Positions 52,315-61,658 of a stretch of 64,000 nt of DNA are shown here, in pieces. How positions within the stretch are numbered: the stretch's first letter is position 1; the number at the start of each line of letters is the position of its first letter. Position numbers and translations under genes: made by a program. Origin of the DNA: M3007 sp964621185 (lineage in GTDB: Bacteria; Bacteroidota; Bacteroidia; Chitinophagales; Saprospiraceae); NCBI GenBank assembly GCA_964621185.1, contig CAZULM010000022.1, forward strand, positions 1 to 64,000. Reading direction: 5' to 3'. The notes beneath the pieces are model-generated. The model was not told the DNA's origin and searched no databases. It worked only from the letters and a program-made list of their open reading frames with translations.

Positions 52315-53630
52315 AAGAATTTGACGACATATTCCGAGATCGCATGAACGAAGAACAGGAGTTCTCTGGACAAAAAAGCAGATGGGCACAGGTGAACAAG
52401 AACCTGCATGCCTTTGAAACTGGATATAGAACAGCAGGCAAAGCACTTGCCTTGTGGAAAGCCGTAGGCATCGTGGGTATGTTGAGCTTGGTGGGCATGT
52501 TTTTTTACATGCGCCAGGTCAGTCGGGAAAATACCCAACTCAAAATGCTGGTGGAAAGCCTTCAAACAGTGGAGGCGCAACAAAAATCAGCGCCATTTTC
52601 GGCGGAAGTCTATCAAAAACAAGCGCCAACGATAGGCCCCGAATCTGGGCCAGCAACAAAATTGGAAAATAAGCAGCCTTACCGAGATGTAAAAAAAGGC
52701 ATCTCAAATAAAAAGGCTTCTGTAGCGGTTTCAATCCCCAATAATACTGATCTGGCCCAGCCAGGCGAAGCGGCTGAACTGCCCCTGCCCTACCCCAGCC
52801 AGGCATTCACTGTTCCAACACCTGCTGAAAAACCTGGATACAATATACTTTTCTTGCCCGAAAATACAGCAGATATCCCTCCTGATTTGGCTGTTTTGGA
52901 TTCGATTGCCGCAATATTGCGCCTGGAACCGGACAGCATGGGTAACCTGCCCGCGGCCAAAACTGTTGAACAGGAAAATACTGCCACGCCAATACCTGCG
53001 TCGGACATGGCAAAGCACTCGTACAATTGGCGGGCCGGGCTGCGCTTTACAACCGGAGCACCAGTCCCCAGGGAAAAAGGGGTTTCTTTGCTGACTGGCC
53101 AGGGCCTGTACATTTCCTACAGCTTTTGGAAAGGGCTTGCCATTGCCGCTTCTGCCGATTACCTGCATTATAAAGTTGATGCTGACTCTGTCCCAAGGTA
53201 TTTTCCGAAGATAGGCAATATTCCAATGCCGGATCCAGGGCATCACCACGATAAATTGACTAATGTAGCATCAAGCCAGGCGATTCATCAATACAGCTTA
53301 GGATTGTCATATCCCGTCAGGATCGTTAACCGGTTTCAGGCTACTTTCAGCACAAGTCATACCTGGTCTTTTTCTCCTTCCCGGCTTGCAAGTTTTCGGT
53401 TTGAAGACCACCATGGCCCGGGCCCCGGGCCCCACCAAGACGTTGAATTTATGGTTATAGATACACCAAAATCTTTTGCTTCCAACATCTGGCGGTTTGG
53501 GTTCGGGCTGCACTATGAGCTGCCCCGTTGGTCGATTGGCATGCGCGGGGAATACAACAAGGCTGGGAAAAAAACGCAGCGCGCGCTGGATTCATCCTTG
53601 GCCAGCGCCGAATTTCTTTACAAATTTTAA
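52311..53630 (+). CDS. Probable trans-envelope anti-sigma factor with C-terminal barrel
   Basis: The 439-residue protein has a short cytoplasmic part (1-50: FDDIFRDRMNEEQEF ... RWAQVNKNL), one membrane helix (51-67), a long linker (68-235) rich in Pro, Ala and Gln, and a C-terminal section (236-439) of alternating amphipathic strands (NWRAGLRFTTGA, GLYISYSFWKGLAI, ASAEFLYKF) ending in Phe. That is an inner-membrane anchor joined to an outer-membrane barrel in one polypeptide. The same architecture is known as the dual membrane-spanning anti-sigma factors (Dma) of Bacteroides. The 4-bp overlap with the ECF sigma gene supports that role. Cytoplasmic sigma binding and barrel insertion are inferred, not seen. 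A histidine- and Pro-Gly-rich loop (GHHHDK, GPGPGPH) lies in the barrel. Confidence 0.75.
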   Translation: MKEFDDIFRDRMNEEQEFSGQKSRWAQVNKNLHAFETGYRTAGKALALWKAVGIVGMLSLVGMFFYMRQVSRENTQLKMLVESLQTVEAQQKSAPFSAEVYQKQAPTIGPESGPATKLENKQPYRDVKKGISNKKASVAVSIPNNTDLAQPGEAAELPLPYPSQAFTVPTPAEKPGYNILFLPENTADIPPDLAVLDSIAAILRLEPDSMGNLPAAKTVEQENTATPIPASDMAKHSYNWRAGLRFTTGAPVPREKGVSLLTGQGLYISYSFWKGLAIAASADYLHYKVDADSVPRYFPKIGNIPMPDPGHHHDKLTNVASSQAIHQYSLGLSYPVRIVNRFQATFSTSHTWSFSPSRLASFRFEDHHGPGPGPHQDVEFMVIDTPKSFASNIWRFGFGLHYELPRWSIGMRGEYNKAGKKTQRALDSSLASAEFLYKF

Positions 53631-53782
53631 AACATAGTTTGGCACTTTTTTACGGATTGGCCGATAATAGCGGGTGATAACGGCCAGTAATTAATGGAAC
53701 CGTCGATTCGTCAGAACCATACTGATGTTTCGGCGGTTCTTTGCGTTTTAAAATTCCCGCTCATCTCATTTCAAATAAGACC

Positions 53783-56425
53783 ATGTCTGCCATTATCCGA
53801 ACTACTTACACCCTCTTATTGGCCATCGCCTGTTTTTTTGCTTTTTCCGATGCTGTTTTTGCCCAATTCCCGCAAGGTGGCGCGTGGGGCAACCAGGCGC
53901 AGATGAACATTGGGCGGTTTTATGGCAAAGTTGTGGATGAAACAACCGGCAAAGGCATTGGCTACGCGTCTGTGCAGCTGATCGGCATGCGCTGGGACAG
54001 CGTGACGCGGAAGATGGAACCGGCGATCCTCGGCGGGCAGCTCACACTCGAAAACGGCGACTTCAGCCTGGAAAACCTGCCTATAAGAGGCAGTTTTACC
54101 CTGAAAATCAACTTCTTAGGATACGCAGAAACAGAGCAAAAGGTGGCTTTCGGAGATGGCGGGAACGCTGCCCCCGGCAGTCGACCCGGCGGCGGCAGGC
54201 CCGGTGGCAGCGCGGCAGCAGGGGCCATTGACAAAGACTTGGGCAACATTAAGTTGGCTGCCACATCCAGCATCCTGAAAGAAGTCACTATTTTGAGCGA
54301 GGCGTCCCAAGTCTCGTTGGCTTTGGACAAAAAGGTGTATAAGGTTGACAAAGACAACGTTGCTGCGGGCGGCACCGCCGAAGATGCCCTGAAAAACGTG
54401 CCTACCCTGAATGTGGACATAGATGGCAACCTGACCATGCGCAACGCAGCGCCTCAAATATTCGTCGACGGGCGCCCAACCAATTTGACCCTGGATCAAA
54501 TACCCGCCGATGCCATTGACAATGTGGAAGTTATAACAAACCCGTCGGCAAAATACGATGCCTCGGGCGGCGGCTCGGGAATCGTCAACATCGTATTGAA
54601 AAAAGAGCGCCGCATCGGCTACAACGGCTCTGTGCGCGCGGGCATCGACAAGCGCGGGCGCGCCAATCTGGGCGGCGACATCAATGCGCGGGAGGGAAAG
54701 ATGAATGGTTTTCTCGGCTTGAACCTGAACCAAAGGCGCAGCTTCAGTTCCGCGGGCACGGTGCGTACGACCAATGATTTTTTGGGCAACACCACCTCTT
54801 TTACGGATCAAACGAACGCGCCGCGCACCAACGGCTTGTTCGCCATGGTCAGGGGGGGCGTCGATTGGTTCATCAACAACCGCAACACCCTCACCATTTC
54901 CGGAAATTACCACGGCGGCGGCTTCAAGAACACGGACAAGCTGTACAAATCGGAAACTTTTTTCTACGATACGTTGCCGGATTACAGGCTGAACTCCGTG
55001 CGCGCATCCAACAGCGAGCGGAATTTCCGCAACATGGGCAGCCAGGTCTTGTACAAATTCCTGTTCCCCAAAGCGGGCAAGGAACTCACCGCCGATATCA
55101 ATTACAACCGCTCCGAATCGGACAACGAGGCGTTTTTCGAGACCAACTTTGATGGCATCGGCATCAACTCCAAAGAGCGGCAAGAAGGCAGCGGCGGCAA
55201 CCAGTTCCTGACTGTCCAGAGCGATTTTGTGAACCCTTTGACAAAGGGGAAAAAAGTGGAAATGGGCGTTCGTGCCGCCCTGCGCACTTACGACTCCAAC
55301 AACGGCAATTTCGTGTTCGACGAGGCCGCCAACGACTATGTTTACGTGCCGAGCTTTACCGACAAATACAAATACATCGATCAGGTGTATGCGGCTTACG
55401 GCACCTTCAGCCAGTCGTACCCTAAATGGGGCTACCAGCTTGGCTTGCGCGCTGAAAGCTCGGCCTATGCCGGCACGCTCATCGACCGGGACACCACTTT
55501 CAACAACAACTTCCCCATCAGCCTTTTCCCCAGCACTTTTGTCACCTATAAATTGAACGACCAGGACAACATGCAGCTGGCTTATACCCGCCGCATCAAC
55601 CGCCCCAGCTTTTTCCAGCTCATCCCTTTTGCCGATTTTTCGGATTCGCTCAACCTTTCTACGGGCAATGCCAATTTGTTGCCGGAGTTCGCCAATTCCC
55701 TGGAGCTTTCTTACCAGAACATCATCAACAAACGGCATAATTTTCTTACTTCAATCTATTTCAAAAAGTCAACCAACCTCATCACGCGCTATACCTATTC
55801 AGAATACAACGACATGTTGCAGCGTGTGATCGGCGTGACTACCTACCAGAATGCCAATTCCAGCATCGCTTATGGCATGGAGTTTACCATCAAGAACACA
55901 TTTTGGAAAAAGCTGGAGATAACCAGCAACCTCAACTTTTACAACTCCGTTTTGGACGTGACTGCCGAGGGCAACCTCAAAAGCCAGGTGGAGCAGTTTA
56001 CCTGGTTTGTCAAGGAAAATATCAGCTACAAGCTGCCCAAGAACTTCACGGTGCAGGTCAATGGTTCTTACCAAAGCCGCACCGCTTTTGATACCGGCGG
56101 CGGCGGGCGGTTTGGCGGCTGGGGCGGCGGCCCCTCTAGCTCGGCCCAAGGGTACTCGATTCCGGTTTGGTATGTCGATGCTTCCTTGCGCAAGGACTTT
56201 TGGGACAAAAAGGCCAGCCTTACATTCAACATTCAGGACATATTCCGCTCCCGCAGGACTGGCTCTTTTACAGATTCCGAGCTTTTTGAGCAGGAAACCT
56301 GGCGGCGCAGGGATCCACAGCTGTACCGCCTCACTTTCTCCTACCGGTTCGGCAAATTTGACGTGTCCTTGTTCCGCCGGAAAAACAACCGGGTGGAATC
56401 AGAGGGCATGGAAGGTGGTTTTTAA
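53783..56425 (+). CDS. TonB-dependent receptor-like outer-membrane protein
   Basis: The 880-residue protein has a signal peptide (to FAQFPQGGAW, residue ~35). A carboxypeptidase-D-type regulatory beta domain (GRFYGKVVDETTGKGIGYASVQLIGM) follows. A plug-like region (LKEVTILSEASQVSLALDKKVYKVD, DALKNVPTLNVDIDGN, and IFVDGRPTN) and a large barrel with 20 or so strands ending DVSLFRRKNNR... complete it. A Gly-rich hinge (GSRPGGGRPGGSAAAGA) lies before the plug. It belongs to the 'outer membrane beta-barrel family' with TonB-receptor-like features, not the SusC type. Likely transports or binds an unknown substrate. The ECF pair upstream ends 152 bp before, so it may be its target. ATG 53783 is chosen for the signal peptide. 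Confidence 0.88.
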   Translation: MSAIIRTTYTLLLAIACFFAFSDAVFAQFPQGGAWGNQAQMNIGRFYGKVVDETTGKGIGYASVQLIGMRWDSVTRKMEPAILGGQLTLENGDFSLENLPIRGSFTLKINFLGYAETEQKVAFGDGGNAAPGSRPGGGRPGGSAAAGAIDKDLGNIKLAATSSILKEVTILSEASQVSLALDKKVYKVDKDNVAAGGTAEDALKNVPTLNVDIDGNLTMRNAAPQIFVDGRPTNLTLDQIPADAIDNVEVITNPSAKYDASGGGSGIVNIVLKKERRIGYNGSVRAGIDKRGRANLGGDINAREGKMNGFLGLNLNQRRSFSSAGTVRTTNDFLGNTTSFTDQTNAPRTNGLFAMVRGGVDWFINNRNTLTISGNYHGGGFKNTDKLYKSETFFYDTLPDYRLNSVRASNSERNFRNMGSQVLYKFLFPKAGKELTADINYNRSESDNEAFFETNFDGIGINSKERQEGSGGNQFLTVQSDFVNPLTKGKKVEMGVRAALRTYDSNNGNFVFDEAANDYVYVPSFTDKYKYIDQVYAAYGTFSQSYPKWGYQLGLRAESSAYAGTLIDRDTTFNNNFPISLFPSTFVTYKLNDQDNMQLAYTRRINRPSFFQLIPFADFSDSLNLSTGNANLLPEFANSLELSYQNIINKRHNFLTSIYFKKSTNLITRYTYSEYNDMLQRVIGVTTYQNANSSIAYGMEFTIKNTFWKKLEITSNLNFYNSVLDVTAEGNLKSQVEQFTWFVKENISYKLPKNFTVQVNGSYQSRTAFDTGGGGRFGGWGGGPSSSAQGYSIPVWYVDASLRKDFWDKKASLTFNIQDIFRSRRTGSFTDSELFEQETWRRRDPQLYRLTFSYRFGKFDVSLFRRKNNRVESEGMEGGF

Positions 56426-56427
56426 AG

Positions 56428-59352
56428 CTATACTTGCAGCATAAAATCAGCCAGGTTTGTGTCATTGGGCATGTTCAGCTTCTTGCGCAAGCGATAGCGG
56501 CTTGCCTCTACACCCCGCACGGAGATGTTCATCAAAGTAGCTATTTCTTTGGTAGATAGGTTCAAGCGCAGGTAGGCGCACAGCTTGTAGTCGTTGCTGC
56601 CGAGCTGGGGGTAGGTTTCCCGGAGCCGTTTCAAAAAATCTACGTGAACCTGGTCGAAATGGAAGGCAAACTGTTGCCAGTCTTCGTCAAGCTGCGCATC
56701 AAAATTCAAGAGATTTAGCAGCTGCTGGATCTCTTTTTTTACGGGAGTGCCATTGGCTTTGTGCAGGATTTTGTGCAGGTTTTCCTGCACAGTCAGCAGC
56801 ATCTCTCCTTTTTGAACCAGGTGCATCGTGGCCATGGCCAGTTCCTGGTTGTTATAGCGGATCTCCGCTTCTAATTTTTCGTTCAGGATTTCCGTTACTG
56901 CGGCTTTTGACAGCTCCACTTCGCGTTGTTGGGCAGCCTCCTTTTCCTGGTGCTTTGCTGTCAGCTGCACTTTTTCATGTTCAAATTTCCTGCGCTGCCG
57001 CCATAAAAAGCCTGCAAAAAGGCCAACAAGCCCCAATCCGTAAATGATGGTCGCCACTGTGCTTTTGTACCAGGGGGGGCGGATACGGAAAGAAAAGGCA
57101 ACGGCATTGCTTTCGAGGCCGTCCTTGCGGCGGGCCTGTACCAGAAAGGTATAGCTGCCCGGGCTCAGGTTGGTGAAATTGCGTTTCGTCTCATCCGACC
57201 ATTCCGACCAGCCATCTCCCATCCCTTTCATCCAAAACCGGTATTGCAGGTATGCCGGGGCTTTGTAGTCGGTGGCAGAAAAGGCAAACCTGAGGTTGTT
57301 CATGGCTGCTTCCAAAACAGGTATTTGGCTCTCGGCCTGCTCAAGCCTCAGTCCATCCGTGTCGGAAAACCAGCCGCAAAACAAGTTGGAGTCCCGGATG
57401 CCATAAGCAGCCACTTGCCCCAAGACCAGGGTGAGCAAGGTGTCGGCGGGGTTGCTGATGGTTGCGTCATAATGAATAAAACCCTGTTCGGCTCCGAACA
57501 ACAGGTGCTGGGCATCAATTGGGCATATAAATTCGAAGCCCGCCACCATTTTTTCTGAAAGTTCTGGGAAGGCCCGTTTTCTCACGTCTTTGTTTATTCC
57601 AAAGTCCTTTACCTCAAGCACACCGGTCTCTTTTTCAGCGACATACCAGATGTTGCCGCTCAAATCTTCTTTCAGGTAGCGGATGCGCCCGATCGCGCCA
57701 AAACACCTGTTGAAATTGTCGTCAGGCAGGAATTTCCCGGCTATTTGGTCATACCTCAGGATCCCCTTTTCCGTCGCGACAACAGCTTTGCCAGCGATTA
57801 CGAACACCAGGTTGTTGAGGTCGGAGGGGAGGCCGTTCTTGCCGTTGAAAAACTGGATGTCTATGTTTCCCTTGTTCGCTTCCGACCACCTGATCCGGTA
57901 CAAGCCCCTGTACGGGTGCGAAATCCAGATGGTGCCGTCGGCATCTTTGGCCATGATACGGCATGATTCGCTGATACCTTCCAATTTTTGCTCGAAGGCC
58001 CAGGAATTCCCGTTTTTTTTGAACAGGACCAAGCCGCCATAGGTGCCTCCCAACAAGTATTGCCCGCTCAACTGGACAAATGTCCAAGTACCAGTCTCGG
58101 CATAAATGGGGGTATTCGCTCCAGGTTCGAGGCGAAAGGCACCTTCATGGTGGCCGAGCAACAAGTCGCCCTCAATGGCATTTAATGCCCAGACCTGGCC
58201 ATCGGTTGTCTTTATTTTTTGGAAAAAAAGGCCCTTTTCAGGGTCGTAAAATGGCAGCACCGGTGCGCGGTACACCCCGTTGGAAACGCCTAAGTACAAT
58301 TGGTTTCGGAAAATGGCGGCAGCATACCCGGTCCCTTGCAAGTCGCCGTCGGGGATGATGCTTTGGAACGGTGCGTCCAGCACCACGCAATCGATGCCGT
58401 TGTCCAGTCCCAGCCATACATTGCCTGCCCGGTCGTTGAATGTGCAAAGGATGTTGTTGTTCTGTATCCCGTTTTTTTTGCTCAGGTGCAAGGAAATGCG
58501 CCTTTTTTGGTCGAGCACGATAAAGCCCCCCAAAGAGGTGCCAACCGCAATCTTTGCATTGGGCAGTGCCGTGGTAGCGTATATCCTCTTGTCGCGGAAC
58601 AGGGCATCATGGCTGGTGACCCAATTGCCGGACTGGGCGCCGGCGCAATAAAAAAAACCGTTTTTTAAGGAACTGAAAAGCACGGTGTCGCCAGCCCAGG
58701 GTATTGCGCCGGTAAGGGCGCTCTTCAAGCTTGGGATATTCAGGAACGGAATGAAATGGCCATTTTTGAACGCGAGCAGCGCTGTATGGCCTTTTTGAAG
58801 CAAAAGCCCGGCTTTCGTGGCAAACATGGCCGTGAGCTCACCGCCTGGCTCGTGGATTTTTATGCCCGTACCGGAATATTGGAACACCGCCCTGTTGGTG
58901 CGGAAAAAAACCTCTTTGTCCAAGAACTGGATGTCCCACACATCTTCGAAATTTCTGGCATTTTCGGGGATCATGGCAATCAGTGAGTTGTATTGCAAGG
59001 CGCCGCGGCCATCTGGATAAAAATAACCCAGCTCGTTTTGGGCGCCCACATAAATGCGCCCGTCGCTGTCGATCGCTACAGAACGCACCACTGTTTTGTT
59101 TGCGACCGGGAAGCAAGCCCAATGCTGCCCGTCGTACTGGAGCAGCCCTTCGTTGTTGGCCCAGTACAGCACACCGCGCCGATCCTGGGCGGCATCCCAG
59201 TTTTGGGTGCCTGCCGAGTAATCCCGTTTTGAGAAATTCCAGACTGGCGGAATGCCAAGGTTCATGTTCTGGCCAACCAAGCTCCCGCCGTTTATGCAGA
59301 AAAATAGCGCAAAAGGGATACAAAAATGGGATATTTTGTTTTGCATTTCCAT
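56428..59352 (-). CDS. Two-component-type beta-propeller regulator with Y_Y_Y and HTH domains
   Basis: The 974-residue protein has a signal peptide. A multi-bladed propeller (about 40-690, with AQDRRGVLYWANNEGLLQYDG and DRAGNVWLGLDNGID repeats) is followed by a Y_Y_Y-type Ig domain (about 690-755, ending LSPGSYTFLVQARRKDG) and a membrane helix (about 766-784). After a coiled coil comes a C-terminal LuxR-type helix-turn-helix (about 915-965: YKLCAYLRLNLSTKEIATLMNISVRGVEASRYRLRKKL). No histidine kinase or receiver domain is present, so it should sense an extracytoplasmic signal and bind DNA directly. Start could be 59352 (MEMQNKIS) or 59346; the longer frame is not credible. It is divergent from the SusC locus, whose regulator it may be. 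Confidence 0.88.
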   Translation of the reverse strand: MEMQNKISHFCIPFALFFCINGGSLVGQNMNLGIPPVWNFSKRDYSAGTQNWDAAQDRRGVLYWANNEGLLQYDGQHWACFPVANKTVVRSVAIDSDGRIYVGAQNELGYFYPDGRGALQYNSLIAMIPENARNFEDVWDIQFLDKEVFFRTNRAVFQYSGTGIKIHEPGGELTAMFATKAGLLLQKGHTALLAFKNGHFIPFLNIPSLKSALTGAIPWAGDTVLFSSLKNGFFYCAGAQSGNWVTSHDALFRDKRIYATTALPNAKIAVGTSLGGFIVLDQKRRISLHLSKKNGIQNNNILCTFNDRAGNVWLGLDNGIDCVVLDAPFQSIIPDGDLQGTGYAAAIFRNQLYLGVSNGVYRAPVLPFYDPEKGLFFQKIKTTDGQVWALNAIEGDLLLGHHEGAFRLEPGANTPIYAETGTWTFVQLSGQYLLGGTYGGLVLFKKNGNSWAFEQKLEGISESCRIMAKDADGTIWISHPYRGLYRIRWSEANKGNIDIQFFNGKNGLPSDLNNLVFVIAGKAVVATEKGILRYDQIAGKFLPDDNFNRCFGAIGRIRYLKEDLSGNIWYVAEKETGVLEVKDFGINKDVRKRAFPELSEKMVAGFEFICPIDAQHLLFGAEQGFIHYDATISNPADTLLTLVLGQVAAYGIRDSNLFCGWFSDTDGLRLEQAESQIPVLEAAMNNLRFAFSATDYKAPAYLQYRFWMKGMGDGWSEWSDETKRNFTNLSPGSYTFLVQARRKDGLESNAVAFSFRIRPPWYKSTVATIIYGLGLVGLFAGFLWRQRRKFEHEKVQLTAKHQEKEAAQQREVELSKAAVTEILNEKLEAEIRYNNQELAMATMHLVQKGEMLLTVQENLHKILHKANGTPVKKEIQQLLNLLNFDAQLDEDWQQFAFHFDQVHVDFLKRLRETYPQLGSNDYKLCAYLRLNLSTKEIATLMNISVRGVEASRYRLRKKLNMPNDTNLADFMLQV

Positions 59353-59385
59353 AAACTCAGCATTGCTATGGTTTGTTAGGCCTGG

Positions 59386-59393
59386 CGAATGTA
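59386..59393 (-). promoter_or_regulatory. Near-consensus -7 element TACATTCG of the propeller regulator
   Basis: On the minus strand, TACATTCG differs from TAnnTTTG at one position. It lies 33 bp before the regulator start codon. Confidence 0.3.
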
Positions 59394-59432
59394 CAACATT
59401 GCGCAGCGTACCCTTTTTTTTGTTTGCGTAGC

Positions 59433-59464
59433 ATTGACGTAGTGAAAAAATAAGATTGACGTAG
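59433..59464. promoter_or_regulatory. Direct repeats ATTGACGTAG spaced 22 bp
   Basis: ATTGACGTAG occurs at 59433-59442 and 59455-59464, about two helical turns apart. A related TTTGCGTAG is just upstream (59424-59432). They lie in the 221-bp gap between the propeller regulator and the T9SS protein, and are a candidate operator for the regulator's HTH. Confidence 0.4.
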
Positions 59465-59573
59465 CGGTGCTGTGGTGCCAAATAGGCGGAAATATGCAAG
59501 GTTTGCCGACCTTTGGGAAACTGAATAAAGGGTTTTAAAAATTATTGTTTCGAAAATCAAAACCATTTCGCAC

Positions 59574-61619
59574 ATGAAGCAACTATTACTTTCTTTCCTC
59601 CTACTGGCATTTGCCGTAGTGGCTTCTCAAGCCCAAACCACCATTTTGGACTTTGAGACACCGGCAACCACCACTACTTTTCAATATTTTGGCAGCCCGC
59701 TCGACGGTTCCCTGAACACCGTTGAGTCCAACCCGAACGCCAGTGGCATCAATACCAGCAGCAAGGTCGCCAAATTTGTCAAGCCTGCCGTGGCCGAAGT
59801 GTGGGCTGGCTGTTTTTCCAACCCCAACCCCAGCATTGCCGTTGATCTGCTTGCCAATGGGAAGGTTGCCATAAAAGTCCACATGGACCATATAGGGTCC
59901 CTCAGCCTCAAGTTGGAGAACTCGACCAACGGTGGCGCCAACTGGCTGGGCACCGTGGCCAATACCAAGGTGAATGAATGGGAAGAGCTGGTTTTCGACC
60001 CCAGCGTTCCCTCGCTGGAAGCGCCCCTTTCACCAGCAATCGGCTATATTTACAGCACCGTCACCCTGTTTTTCGATTTTGGCACCGCCGGTACGGGCAC
60101 CGCGGTCACCTCCTATTTTGACGACGTCGCGGCGCTGCCCAAAACAGCCGTCGTGACGCCGATTTTGGATTTTGAAACCGCTGTCACTGGCACCGATTTC
60201 CAGTATTTTGGCAGCCCGCTCGATGGCTCATTGACAAAAATAATCGACAACCCGAACCCAAATGGCATCAACACCAGCGATAAAGTGGTTGAGTATGTCA
60301 AGCCGCCGGTGGCCGAAGTGTGGGCAGGGGCATTTTCTAACCCAAATCCAAGCACTCCCGTCGATCTTACGAACGGCGGGCAAGTTTGCGTGAAAGTACA
60401 CATGGACCATATCGGCAACTTAGCCCTGAAGCTGGAAGGCTCCACTTCGGGCAAGCCCAACTGGATCCAAAAAGTATCGAATACCAAGATGGGGGAATGG
60501 GAAGAACTTTGCTTCGATGCCAGCCAGCCCTCCCTGGAGCCGCCCTTTGAGACCGCAACCGGTGTCTATGAGCGCATTGTGCTGTTCTTTGATTTCGGCA
60601 CGGCCGGCACCGGTACGGCGGTCACCTCCTACTTCGATGACATCGTTGTGAAGAGCAGCGGTGTGCCACAGATTCGCACGGTCAATTTCAAAGTTGACAT
60701 GAACAGCTACACCGCCAATTTTGACCAAGTCTATATCAGCGGCAGCTTCAACAACTGGTCGGGCGATGCCAACCCCTTGGCCGACCCCGAGTTTGACGGG
60801 ATTTGGGAAGGCAGCATCGCCGTGCCAAACGGCGCCTACGAATATAAAATAACCCTCGACAACTGGAACGCGCAGGAAAACTTCGTCGGCACAGAAGAGT
60901 GTACGAAGGTGGTGGGGCCGTTCGTCAACCGCCTGCTTCTCGTGAGCGCCGACACCGACCTGCCCAAGTTTTGTTACAACAGTTGCTATGCCTGCGGCGA
61001 GGAAGCAAAGATCACCTTCAGGCTCGGCATGAACGGCATTACGCCTAACCCTGACGGTGTCTGGCTTGCAGGCGGCGGCAATTTTGACGTGCCCGGTGGT
61101 CGGTACAAGATGGAAGACAACAACGCAGACGGGATATTTGAGCTGGTGGTACCCCGAAAAAAAGGCTTCCAGTCGTATTACACCTTTGCCAACGGGCCCT
61201 GTCCCGATTACAGCTGCAAAGAGAACCTGAACGGCCTTCCTTGCGGCAATCCGGCCAATTTCGACGACCGGTTCCTGCCCGCTATCCAGGGCCATACCAC
61301 GGTGGCTACTTGTTTCGGAACCTGTTTTACAAACGCCGAATGCGTGTCTGGCGCCAAGGTCCCTGCCCGGGATGCGCAGGTTTTCCAGATACTGGGCAAC
61401 CCTGCGACGAACGGCCGGGCAATCCTCGAATTTGGCGATGAGGGCCTCGAAGACAAGGTGGTTTCCCTCACAAATACCATCGGACAGGTGCTCCATTCCT
61501 GGAATGTTGGCAAAGACCTGCGCAATTTTACGCTGGAGACCAACGCACTGCCCGCTGGCTTGTATTTTGTGACGGTGCGCAGCGGCGACCTTTACTTTAC
61601 CCGGAAACTGTTGAAGTAA
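59574..61619 (+). CDS. Secreted tandem-duplicated carbohydrate-binding-like protein with T9SS domain
   Basis: The 681-residue protein has a signal peptide (to SQAQT, residue 21). Two nearly identical ~170-residue modules (about 22-195 and 198-365) follow, both with ILDFET, FQYFGSPLDGSL, VAEVWAG, SNPNPS, VHMDHIG, WEEL and FFDFGTAGTGTAVTSYFDD. Next is a CBM48/AMPK-type glycogen-binding-like domain (about 367-440: DQVYISGSFNNWSGDANPLADP ... GAYEYKITLDNW). A Cys-rich domain and a type IX sorting domain (PATNGRAILEFGDE ... LPAGLYFVTVRSGDLYFTRKLLK) complete it. It is probably a surface glycan-binding protein serving the SusC gene 39 bp downstream. The duplication is very recent in appearance. Enzymatic activity: no catalytic motif recognised. 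Confidence 0.85.
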   Translation: MKQLLLSFLLLAFAVVASQAQTTILDFETPATTTTFQYFGSPLDGSLNTVESNPNASGINTSSKVAKFVKPAVAEVWAGCFSNPNPSIAVDLLANGKVAIKVHMDHIGSLSLKLENSTNGGANWLGTVANTKVNEWEELVFDPSVPSLEAPLSPAIGYIYSTVTLFFDFGTAGTGTAVTSYFDDVAALPKTAVVTPILDFETAVTGTDFQYFGSPLDGSLTKIIDNPNPNGINTSDKVVEYVKPPVAEVWAGAFSNPNPSTPVDLTNGGQVCVKVHMDHIGNLALKLEGSTSGKPNWIQKVSNTKMGEWEELCFDASQPSLEPPFETATGVYERIVLFFDFGTAGTGTAVTSYFDDIVVKSSGVPQIRTVNFKVDMNSYTANFDQVYISGSFNNWSGDANPLADPEFDGIWEGSIAVPNGAYEYKITLDNWNAQENFVGTEECTKVVGPFVNRLLLVSADTDLPKFCYNSCYACGEEAKITFRLGMNGITPNPDGVWLAGGGNFDVPGGRYKMEDNNADGIFELVVPRKKGFQSYYTFANGPCPDYSCKENLNGLPCGNPANFDDRFLPAIQGHTTVATCFGTCFTNAECVSGAKVPARDAQVFQILGNPATNGRAILEFGDEGLEDKVVSLTNTIGQVLHSWNVGKDLRNFTLETNALPAGLYFVTVRSGDLYFTRKLLK

Positions 61620-61658
61620 CCTGTCAAGCCTATTCCAACTAATTTTAACACTGAAACC

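Noticed and set aside
54116..55738. 540-codon open frame on the minus strand inside the TonB-receptor-like gene
   Set aside because: It is antisense to a gene with clear family signatures and has no recognisable domain. Long antisense frames are common here because of codon bias.
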